Assembly: GCF_008831285.2 (NCBI RefSeq)
Contig: NC_045140.1
Span: 28,042,131-28,106,130, forward strand
Source of the DNA: Nymphaea colorata
Lineage: Eukaryota; Streptophyta; Magnoliopsida; Nymphaeales; Nymphaeaceae
Direction: 5' to 3'
Length of the DNA: 64,000 nucleotides
The position numbers were made by a program, and so were the translations under genes. Under the pieces are notes generated by a model. The model made no database searches. It saw nothing but the letters and a program-made list of their open reading frames with translations, and was not told where the DNA came from. Of this stretch, positions 34,230 through 44,098 are shown one piece after another. Position 1 is the stretch's first letter; each line of letters starts with the position of its first letter.

Positions 34230-37200
34230 CTAGTCCCTTTTCCTCTTCTTTTTCTTTCTTTCTTAGTCTCTCCTTTGAACCGACAACTAGCTAACTCTCT
34301 ACCTCCAAGTGTTTGTATGAATTTGTTTTTGTGTTGATCTAGCCAGCACTTAACAAACAATCAACTAAAAAGCCTTTCAATAAGTTGATGTCTTTTAATA
34401 TGTTGATGGGCGATACTCTTCCCCGCCCAAATCCCCAAGCATCTCCCCCTTCACTTTTTGGATATTGGTGGACGTGTACACCATGCATCCTGGGAGCAAT
34501 TTCCTTTTAATTTGATGATATTTTTTTTGTTTTATTGGGGTTAATTTTATCTTTTATATAAAAAAGTTGCTTTTTCAGCTGTTCCACTTTTGTCACTTAC
34601 CGAGAGCAGGAACATGTCCGTGAAACATGGCAACTCTTTCTGGGATCGATGCCGTGATTGATGCCATGAAGGCCAGTTTGAGAAAAGACGGAAGGTCTTT
34701 ATCTATTCCCCTCCAACTTGTGACTCAAAAATCTTTGGCATTGTCTCTTTATCGATCGGAAGTATTAACTTCAAGATTCCCATGTAATGCTGAAAATGAG
34801 ATTGAGTAAATAATGATCAAGAACATGGTCATGGACTGTTTACTTGATATCTTTGACATCTTTGATGGGGTTGGCACAATTAGCGTTTTCAATTTAAGTT
34901 TAAGATCCATCAACTTTTTGTACTCCAAAAGTGTGGAATGAACACAGATATGCAAGTTGAAGTATAACGAGCGTCATCCTGAAATTTTATGGACATTTGG
35001 TTTTCTTTTTCTTTCTTTTTTTTGGTGGGGATGGGGGCCAGGGGCGGGTGGTTGAGCATTAATTCACATAGGCTCTCCAATTTACTAAAAACTGGTTATA
35101 AATTCTGTCCCAGTCCACATGTTCAGGGGACCAAAGTGACATTTTATAAGACAAGATGTCATATAGTAAAGCACTATATTTATTTTGGTTAGAACCATTC
35201 ATGCTACTTAAGCCTCAATAAAGGGCAGTTTTGCAACAAAAACCATGCGTACAATCTTTTATGAAATGTCTTGATCTTCTATGTAGTTCAAATATGATTT
35301 TCTAAGATTGTGAGGGACAAGAAATTGTCAATAGTCTAGGCTCTTACCAAAAGTTTTTTGATATTTTATATGCTTTTGTATTTTTTTGGATTCACTTGAT
35401 ATTAAAAATTTTAGATGTTTTTAAAGTTATTCAGAATAAAGAGTATTCTGATTATTATAGGACTTTGTGCAACTATAACAATATGATAAATTTACAGTAT
35501 ATAGATAAGATTGCATGTACATTTTTCTCTTTAATATGTAAGATTAGTCTACAAAATTATGAAACTAATTTTCTTAAGTGAATGATGCACAGATTTGAAC
35601 ATCTAATTCGAACTATCTATTAATATTGTTTTTTTTAACCAAGTACCCATCTGCGTAGACATGTCGTTTTCTTGTATATTATGTGTTTTAAATATGCCAC
35701 ACCGAATTCAGGAATTCTTTTCGTTTCTTGAACGTGAAACCACAATACGCACCAAAATCTTAATATACATATTGTATAAAGATTGCCTCTAAAAATTTTC
35801 TTGTGTGCCCCTTGACCTGAAATTCTTGGCCCCTCCAAGCAGGTCTGCCAAGCATCTGAAATGACATGGTGAAATTGAACACGCTATGATATCATAAAGC
35901 AGTTTCGTGATTAATTAGATATAATGGGGGCCCTTCTTACAAAAAAGAATACTCAACGTGAACGAAAACGGAGACTCTGCTAATCCCCTACTAGAATTTA
36001 ATCGTTTTATGGTCAATCTTGCTCGATTGAGGCTAAAGAGTTCCAGAGTGAAAGTGACTTGCATAAGTATGAAGAATCCAACCATGTACAGTGTTTTTAT
36101 TTGCTGCTATAGATAACCGAGTGTGAATCCAAGAAAAGTTCATGCTCTCAAAAGTTTACAAGGAAAAAGACTGATTTCGAGCAAAAACTCCAATAAACAG
36201 ATGCCCACCTTATAATTAAATACCATAACAAAAAGCGGGAAAGAAGTAGGATGGGAAAGCACTCCTACCGATGGGGGTTCAACTCAGATCGACTCCCAAA
36301 AAATTCAGCCGAGACAGTTTGCTACTTCACTTTCAGAACAGCCTACGAAAGTTATTATGCAGATTAAGTTACAGCATATACACATAAGAGGGCGTGTGGA
36401 GGTAGAGCAGCTCATTCTCTTTTAGGTCATCTATATTTGTAGAGAGAGAAAAGAGAAAAAGAAAATTTTTGTTTGCTCGAATATGTTAGGTTGCTTGTAT
36501 TTGGTAGAGACCGAAAGAGCATGAGAGAATATTTTTGCTGGCTTACATGTTTTTTTACATATTTTATTAGATTTTTTCTTTCATTATATGTTGATTTTAA
36601 GTTTCTCATGTAAAAAAAAAAGAGAGTGAATATTTTTATTTGCTTATAGTTTTAATATGTTTTGAAAAAAAAATTTCCTTTGTCAGGTGTGAAGTTTTTA
36701 TTTAAAAAATACAAAACATGTGTCAATGTTATCTATCTAATTATTTAAACAAATGATAGACAAAATAAGTTGAAAATTTTGTCTTAATAAACAAATGCTG
36801 AACAGAATTACAACTTGTCGACTCTTTTCTTCTTAGGACACTTTGCAAGTGTTCTAAGAACAGTTGGTCTTGCAACCAAACAGCATCTTAGGTCTTTCAA
36901 TTTCCAGAAAAACTAGGACTAATTGGTTTAGACTTTAGAGTATATCACACAAAGTGCACAGCAACTACAAAAAAAAAAAGCACTTTACACCATTCAACAC
37001 ATCACAGTACATGGTCTGGATATCATAATCTATTGAGATGGCCCCGAAAGAAATTTCTACATATCGCACAAGGATAAAGATAACGAAGTCTTAACAGCGA
37101 AAAACTTTTGTTGCAAGAACTGCATACACCTGGCCCGGGGATCAGATTAAGGCCTCCAACTTCGAGTAAGTAAAGAGTTTGACACCTACCTCTTGACATA

Positions 37201-37474
37201 ATCTGGTGGAGTCTAACCTCCGCTCACATTGAAAAGAAAATCTCTGGTTAATAATACCTGCTCATACAAGCATTACATACTTTTTCTCTCCTAACAAGGT
37301 ATATCTCACAAAAGAACGATAATTACAACAGCTGACTGATCAAAAATTTGGTAGTAATATGAGGGGATAACATGAAAGGAAATACCTTCATACTAACAAG
37401 TAGAAGGCATCACAGGAACAAAATTATACAGATTCTACCCTTTTTCCTCCATCCAAGAAACTAGCCAATACAAT
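34230..37474. other. Intergenic, no gene recognised
   Basis: About 3.2 kb, AT-rich, with CT-rich text at 34235-34270 and scattered homopolymers. The last part (about 36.9-37.47 kb) may include the 3' UTR of the PPR gene. No coding, RNA or transposon signature was identified. Confidence 0.4.
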
Positions 37475-39391
37475 CTACATTTGAACTGCCGCATGTTGTG
37501 CTGTACTTCTCTTAACAACTCCTCTAGAGCTCAACTCGTTTAACAATTTTAAAGCTTCTTTGACTTCACCTTCGTGAGCAAGTCCCTCAATCAGAATGTT
37601 GTAAGTTGCCTCAGTAGGTATACACCCTCTGGAAACCATATAAGCAAGAACGTCAATAGCACTTGCAGTTTTATGAGCCTTGCACAACCCCAGGATGAGA
37701 GAATTATATGTAATAGCATTTGGTTTTATGCCTCTATCTTCCATTTCACTGAAAAAATTGATTGCTTCATCTACCTTCCCTTCACGACTAAGTCCAGCCA
37801 CTAGCGATGAGTAAGTAATAACATCAGGATGAAGACCTCTTGCCAACATTTCATCCAAAAGCTCTATAGCTTGCTTGGTGTCTCCAATCTTTGCAAGCCC
37901 ATCGATTACTGTATTGTAAGTAATCAGCACAGGAGAGCAGCCCTTATTTCCCAACTCGCGAAGGACATCAACGGCAACATCAACCTTTCCATTCTTGCAT
38001 AATGCAGTTAATAATGTGTTGTAAGTAACTATGTCGGGATAGCAGCCTCTGCTCACCATTATATCCAAGTACTCTATTGCCCGCTCCATCTTCTTCTCCT
38101 TACAGAAACCGTGAAGCAGTGGATTGTAGCTTAAAGAATTTGGTGTGCAGCCATACTCTGGCATCTTCTCCAATATGTTTATAGCTCGACCAAGTAGACC
38201 CTTCCTACACAAGAAGTTGATCAGAATGTTGAAGGTCACGACACTAGGACCACACCCTTTCTCAACCATATCAGCCAACAGCTTCTCTGCATCCACCCAT
38301 CTTCCGGTGCTGCAGAGACTGCGAAGAATGATATTGTGAGTTATGACATTGGGCTGACATCCATATGATCCCATGTCATTGAGAAATTTGATTGCTTCCT
38401 CCAACCGGCCTTCTTTGCAGATCCCATTGATCAGAACATTGTAAGTCACAACATCTGGTTTACATCCCCTTCTTCTCATCTCATCCAAGAGCTTCATCGC
38501 TTCTGCGACTCCACTCTCTTTGCAAGTTGCTTCGATCAGAATTGTGTACGTGATTACATCGGGAAAGCACTCCTTGTGAAGCATGTAATCAAGAACATCC
38601 ATTGCCTGCTTCAGTCTTCCCTTGTCACACAAGCTCCTGAGGATCGTATTGTAGGTGACTACGTCAGGGGCACAACTCATCCTGTCTAAAACCTTCAAAG
38701 CATTCTCAACCTCACCAGATTTGCAGTATCCACTGATCAAAATGTTGTATGTTATGACGTCCGGAACAGCACCCGATCCTTCAATAATCTCCAAGACTTT
38801 CGTGGCTTTCTTCGTCTGCCCCATCTTACAGAATCCTCTGATTAAACTCGTGCATGGGATGATATCCGGCATCTCTCCATTACCTGCCATATTCTCCAGA
38901 ACAGTTAAGGCCTCCGGCAATTGGCCATTCCTGACAAGGCGTCGAACAACCTCGTTCGACTCTGAATCATCCATATTCCCCCAATAACCTCCAGAAACGC
39001 TACCATTACTGACTATCTCATTGGAGATCTTTGAACCGTTCGGATTGAAAGAATGCTGCTCTTCCCACCTAGCTACTCCATTACCACCAATCACCTCCGG
39101 CTTCAGAATCGCATCTACCATATCTCTAGTGCCCTTTCTACGATTTTTAGACCGACCTTTCTCGCTACACGTCGAAATTTTACAACGAAGGGACCTCGAA
39201 CTCACACGTGCTTTCATGGAACAGCCATTAGTCGAACTGGTTTTCGGAGAAAACATACAGAAATGAGCACTGCCCAGACTCTCCCCATGTCCATAGGAAC
39301 AACCAAAAGCAGAAGTCTGATACCCGATAGAAGGAGAAATGGGCAAGATGAGTCCTCCATAACATGTGTCAGTAGGCATTACGGAGCCCAT
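37475..39391 (-). CDS. P-class pentatricopeptide repeat protein, organelle-targeted (638 aa)
   Basis: Intronless full-length frame starting at the ATG 39391. Residues 1-140 are Ser/Arg/Gly-rich without acidic clusters early on, compatible with a plastid or mitochondrial transit peptide. From about residue 146 to 628 there are 14 PPR motifs of the pure P type (for example VTYNTLLTALCKNGKVDVAV); the third (ITYNILISGYCKSG...) is three residues short. No E, DYW or SMR domain is present. The overall layout resembles Arabidopsis At1g09900-type PPR proteins. P-class PPRs bind organellar RNA and act in end protection, splicing or translation. Amino acids 5 and 35 of the repeats suggest an RNA target near 5'-UGUUGYYYUNUAY-3' (inference). 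Presumed 5' leader to about 39.85 kb with GAA-rich text. Confidence 0.95.
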   Translation of the reverse strand: MGSVMPTDTCYGGLILPISPSIGYQTSAFGCSYGHGESLGSAHFCMFSPKTSSTNGCSMKARVSSRSLRCKISTCSEKGRSKNRRKGTRDMVDAILKPEVIGGNGVARWEEQHSFNPNGSKISNEIVSNGSVSGGYWGNMDDSESNEVVRRLVRNGQLPEALTVLENMAGNGEMPDIIPCTSLIRGFCKMGQTKKATKVLEIIEGSGAVPDVITYNILISGYCKSGEVENALKVLDRMSCAPDVVTYNTILRSLCDKGRLKQAMDVLDYMLHKECFPDVITYTILIEATCKESGVAEAMKLLDEMRRRGCKPDVVTYNVLINGICKEGRLEEAIKFLNDMGSYGCQPNVITHNIILRSLCSTGRWVDAEKLLADMVEKGCGPSVVTFNILINFLCRKGLLGRAINILEKMPEYGCTPNSLSYNPLLHGFCKEKKMERAIEYLDIMVSRGCYPDIVTYNTLLTALCKNGKVDVAVDVLRELGNKGCSPVLITYNTVIDGLAKIGDTKQAIELLDEMLARGLHPDVITYSSLVAGLSREGKVDEAINFFSEMEDRGIKPNAITYNSLILGLCKAHKTASAIDVLAYMVSRGCIPTEATYNILIEGLAHEGEVKEALKLLNELSSRGVVKRSTAQHAAVQM

Positions 39392-39900
39392 GTTTCCCTC
39401 TATTTCTCTTTCCTATTTACAGTCCACAAAACTTCACCGACAAACCCCAAAAATCATTTAAGAACAAAAACAGAGAGAGCAAAAAGAAGAAGCAGCAGAA
39501 GAACCACAACAACAACGAAAACGATAGAACTAGAAAGGAAGATAAAAAGAAGGACGCCGCTTGGATAAACGAAGGGTTTCTTCAACTTTAACAAGACATG
39601 GACGAAGAAGAAGAAGAAGAAAGGAGGAAGAAAAGGGAGACAAGAGGAAGTTCTTGTAGTAGAGGGAGAACAAGAAGAAGAAGAAAGAAAGCAGAGGAAC
39701 AGAGAGCGCACCGTTACTTTGATACTTGATAGGGCCGCAGAGTTCGATTCTGAGGCCCGGAAATCTGCCAGCGTATGAGCGGGAGGGAGAGAAGGCGCCC
39801 TCGAACGCCCGAAGGAGGGCTTCTCGCGAGAGGAATATCTTGTGGATAATATTTTGGCAAAAAAATTCACTAAGTCCCCACAAGTTTGTCATTAATCATA
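39392..39900 (-). promoter_or_regulatory. Putative 5' leader and promoter of the PPR gene
   Basis: GAA-rich on the plus strand (39604-39625 and 39670-39690), hence TTC/CT-rich on the sense strand, a common composition for plant 5' UTRs. The two overlapping Phe/Leu/Ser-rich minus-strand reading frames here are products of that composition. No TATA box was assigned. Confidence 0.35.
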
Positions 39901-39951
39901 CAAGCACGCCACGGATTTCCACATGTTTGCAATATGAGGTTTAGGTTTTGC

Positions 39952-40085
39952 AATCAATAAAAACATATGGAGTGGAAATCCATATGTTTTTATTGATTAG
40001 AAAACATATGAATGGAAGGGAGATAGTAAAAAGTCACCGTATCACTCCATTATTTTGCCAATACATACATTCATATGTTTTCATT
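39952..40085. repeat. Two adjacent foldbacks sharing an ACATATG core (candidate miniature element)
   Basis: Inner foldback: 39952-39971 is the exact reverse complement of 39979-39998 (20 bp, 7-base loop). Second: 40000-40014 is the exact reverse complement of 40068-40082 (15 bp, 53-base spacer). All four arms contain ACATATG/CATATGT. No transposase or clear target duplication was seen. Confidence 0.75.
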
Positions 40086-42322
40086 TCCATTCAATAATCT
40101 ACTATTTCATTTCCACTCCAAAATAATTTTGAAAGGATATCTAAGATTTGCGTAGCTTTGTCTGAATTATTATTGTATGGTGTGAACTCCTTGTCTTCCT
40201 AAACTTATCAGTCGATCGATCAAACGCACCTTAACGAAAAGAAAAAACAACTGTTTGATCAATTTGCTAAAAGAGCACTAAAATCTGAAATTACTTAACC
40301 AGTGTTCTATATTATGAGAAAATGGCTATTGGGACAACGACAATTTATGTTTGAAAATTTAGAATTAACGAAAGGCATATTCTTCTGTTGTGTGAATCAA
40401 AGGAATTTAAAAACCACAATACGAATTGTTTTAACACTTACAAAATTTAGCCTGCACATCATAAAAATATGAGTCGTTTTTTTTTTTTCTTATTTGGTCC
40501 TAAACCAGGGGCAAAAAACACCAGCCCAAATAAATTGTTTATTTGTTTATTAATTTTTCATGGATATTTTACTTATGTACACAATGACTCTCGGCATCGG
40601 GGCAGCTCGGTTTTGCTTGACACCCGAAACCCAAGCCCGGACCCAGCCCGATGCCTGAAACCTAGTCTCAACTCGACCTAATTAAAATAAAAAATTATTT
40701 TTAAAAAATATTATAAATATATATAGTTTAATAATATATATGTATATTATTAAATTAAAATAATATTTAAAAAATAAATCAGGCCGACCTGGACCAGTTT
40801 TTTCAGGGCCGAGTACCTGAGCTAGATGCCCAGGCTTAACTGATTGCCCTTAAAATTTTAATTGACCTCCTTACCAAAAATTTCTGGCTTCATCCTTGGT
40901 CCTAATAAAACTGCATGTGGGTTGAGAGGCTTTGTCACTTGCCGAACATGGTAACCGTATTAGTATTTGGCTTCATGGCTTATGCATGACCACATACTTA
41001 TTCTCTATATATAAGCTCCCTATTGTGGTCGAGTTTATTTAGTGATAAGTTATTACTGACCAAATTTAATTCACCGTAATCGTAACAATGATGCTAAGGA
41101 CATTTCCCTTCCTGGTTTTAAAGCTGAGATTTTCACAAACTATTATTCATTTAATCAGGCACTCCACAAAATAACTTCTTCTTCGTCATGTTCGTGAATT
41201 TTTGAGCAAAAGTGGGCAACTTTCCACGTTATGCCATTAACATACGAAGGTTTGCTCCCACGTTCTACTAGAAGTGCATCTTAATGATTTTATGTGATGA
41301 TTTTTTTTAATTCCACTTTTTCCATTATAGCGGAAGGTCTTTCATTTATCCAGCCGAGGCTTGGTCACTTAACATGCGGCCCTGTAGGCCATAACATGTA
41401 ACATGCTCTCGCAAAAGTGGAGCATGTATAAGAGAAATCACACACACAAACATTTTTTGAGAATATAGACAAAAGGTGAACCGTTAATGGAAAAAAATTT
41501 CTTTTTATTTTTTTTGTATGAGAACTTCCACAACCAGACAGCTTAGCAGAATTACAGTAATACCTTTTAATGTGGCTTTTGTGGAAATTTCCAAGAAAAA
41601 CTGTGTCATGCACTAGTTTTTGCAGTATTTTTTTCAGGTTTCATGACAAATAATGCTGTCCAATGTTGTTCTATTTCCTCATCAGTTATCCCTTGGAATT
41701 CTGGCGGTACAAATGATCTCTGGGCGTGTTTTTTATTACTTCGAATTTGAGACCCATAGTTCTTTTGGCATGTTTTCACGGATGTGGCAAAAGATTAATG
41801 GTTATATCCATGGACCATTTCTCATCAATGTAAAGTGAATCACTAAGCCTATGAAGCGATTCAAAGTGACGTGAAGTGAAGCGCGAGCTTCAGAACCAAA
41901 ATTGCAAAGCATATAAAATCCATAAAATGATGTCAAAAATGAAAACCACAATTAAAATAACAAATAAACAGAACAATATAAAAAAAGAGTGTGCTTATCA
42001 TTGTTTATAGCTCATAAGCAACTCCTCAACAGTTAACACTATACAACAGGATGTCACATGAATTAAATCAGGTCTTGAAATATAAACAGTCAAATTAAAT
42101 AAGAAAAGAAAACTAGACGGCCTACAACTCGCCTTGTAGTTGACTACTTAAACACAATGGTACTTGATGATGAAAATTAGAATCTCACAGCAAAAAGGTG
42201 GATTCATTAAGTCAGATCCGAAGTTTGAAAAAGGCAAGGGCGGTAGAACTCAGCCTGTGGTTAAGAATTGGTCAAGCTGCCGCAAAAAGTTTTTCTTGAT
42301 TTTGCAAGATTACAAGTTGAAG

Positions 42323-42323
<1 letters not shown>
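40086..42323. other. Intergenic, mostly featureless
   Basis: Contains the 40570-40910 repeat fragment described separately. The remainder is AT-rich with no recognised gene. Confidence 0.4.
40570..40910. repeat. Dispersed repeat: GCCCGA-rich arms around an AT-rich core
   Basis: CCCGAAACCCAAGCCCGGACC, then a very AT-rich core (about 40680-40780), then CAGGCCGACCTGGACC and a 'CCCAGGCTTAA' end, followed by AAAAATTTCTGGCTTCATCC. A second copy with the same plan lies at 46940-47260. The family is not named; fragments like this usually come from DNA transposons or LTR elements. Confidence 0.5.

Positions 42324-42387
<64 letters not shown>
42324..42387. repeat. (TA)n(GA)n compound microsatellite
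   Basis: About 21 TA units followed by about 10 GA units. Confidence 0.95.
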
Positions 42388-43250
42388 TGCACACCTGGGG
42401 GCTCCAATTAATGGCTTCCCTTAAAATAAAAAAGCTTTGGGGTCATTGTCTGAGAAGTGGAAGATAGGCTACCAGCGACTGAAACGTTCACATCTGTAAA
42501 AAAAGAATGTAAGAACAAGGGCATATTTGTCATACTAACTTATTAACGTAATAACCAGTGATTAACTGCGTAGTACAGTTTCGCGGTGTGACGGGATGCG
42601 GCTGTTTCAGTATTGCTGAAATCTTGTGGAACGCTGTGTAAACCATCAAAAGTTAGGCGCCAAATTATAAATATCCAAAGGTGAGGAGGCCTTTCGTAAT
42701 TATCTCTTGTCCAGGTTCAACATCATATAGCATTTGAATTTTCAATTCCCCCAAGTTCAATCCTCCAAACTCCTCCTAGGGTTGCATCAGCGTCAATGAT
42801 AGCGATAATGCACGCTTCTGCTTATAAAATACATCCATTTTGCTAGATGCGTGGTTTAGCTTGGGTAGCAAATCAGGAACTGAACCAGCTGTAGGACATG
42901 ATAAGATCTGGCTCATATTTCATTGTATCGGATGCCAAATCTGAAACCAAAACCATATGTCTTATTCAAACATGCACGTCCATGGCCAATAAACACGTCC
43001 CGTTTTCCCTGCCAAAACCTGATTAATGGAAGCCGAATTTAGATCCTTAATAGAATAAGTTGAGTACATTAACTTCAACCTAGAAGCTTATCCATTGTTT
43101 GTAACCAATAGAAAGAAGCAACAGCTCTGAAGCAGCAACACTATAATTTCCTTCATATATATCCTACGTACACACATCGAGCACTTGATAACTCGTCGCG
43201 ACTGTGGCCTCTTTTTCTTGTTGCTTCAATTGGGTGTGGACTTTGGTTTC
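42388..43250. other. Intergenic, nothing recognised
   Basis: No coding or repeat signature that I can support. Confidence 0.35.
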
Positions 43251-43575
43251 GCTGTACAACGAGTTGAGTCAACTCGCAAGCTCACTCGGTTAAGCTCGAC
43301 TAGAGCTGAACACATTTGCCAAACAAGTAGAGCTCAAGCTTATAAATGAGTCGACTTCGAATTACATGAGCACAATTCGATTAAATCAAGTAAGCATGTT
43401 TAATCTTTTTTTTTTGGTAATTTTCAAACTTAAAATGAAGGAAAGAGATATGTCAAATGAAGAGTTGGTAAACAAGCTTAAATGAGTCGAGTTCAAACTG
43501 CAACTTGATCTATCAAGTCGGTCACAAGGCCAAACAAGATATGAGCCGATCCTCGTGTACAGCCCTAGACCTAGG
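43251..43575. repeat. Candidate DNA-transposon remnant with GAGTCGA/CTCGACT arms
   Basis: GTTAAGCTCGACTAGAGCTG near the left, TTAAATGAGTCGAGTTCAA near the right, and an end reading GTGTACAGCCCTAG. Elements with such arms and a GTGTACA-CCCTA end are common in plant genomes. The assignment is from memory and tentative. Confidence 0.4.
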
Positions 43576-43650
43576 CTGATCAGTTGGGCTCGCTTTGTCA
43601 CCCTACCATTGAAGGGGAAGTAGACGTCAAAGATTTTACCGTCCTCAATC

Positions 43651-43675
43651 GGGGGGGGGGGGGGGGGGGGGGGGG
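43651..43675. repeat. 25-base G homopolymer
   Basis: Uninterrupted run of G at 43651-43675, followed by CTAGGCCATGGCCCC. It sits at the start of a dispersed repeat fragment. Confidence 0.9.
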
Positions 43676-43835
43676 CTAGGCCATGGCCCCACCCTAACCA
43701 AATTAAAAAAAAAAAATCTAGTGTAAAAATTGATTTTTTTTTTTTTGTCTCAATGTATTTTTTGAATATAAGTTCAGTTTGGCCCTACCCAAATCCAATC
43801 CACAAAACCTAGTCCTCATTGGCTCCGCTCCTATC
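43676..43835. repeat. Dispersed repeat fragment (GGCCATGGCCCC type)
   Basis: GCCATGGCCCCACCCTAACC, AT-rich core, then TTTGGCCCTACCC and ATTGGCTCCGCTCCTATCC. It probably belongs to the same family as the AAATTTCTGGCTCC-ending fragments. Confidence 0.45.
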
Positions 43836-44008
43836 CTCAATGGATGCCATATGATCTACCTGGTCATTGGAACTCGTTGTGCGGGCTCTCCTTCGGTAAT
43901 CCTCATGCACAGTGAATATATGACCCACTCTCTGGGAGTGCGAAAGCTCTCCAACGCATTCGTGGTCTTGGAGCCCTCCTTAATTTGGAGATGGGAGGGC
44001 ATGCAAAG

Positions 44009-44011
<3 letters not shown>

Positions 44012-44084
<73 letters not shown>

Positions 44085-44098
44085 TGTGTGTGTGTGTG
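44012..44098. repeat. (TA)n(GA)n(GT)n compound microsatellite
   Basis: About 24 TA units, then about 12 GA units, then about 7 GT units, with sharp transitions. Confidence 0.95.

Noticed and set aside
39454-39892. Two overlapping minus-strand proteins upstream of the PPR gene
   Set aside because: Phe/Leu/Ser-rich text arises from the GAA/TTC-rich leader; no domain, and both frames overlap each other.
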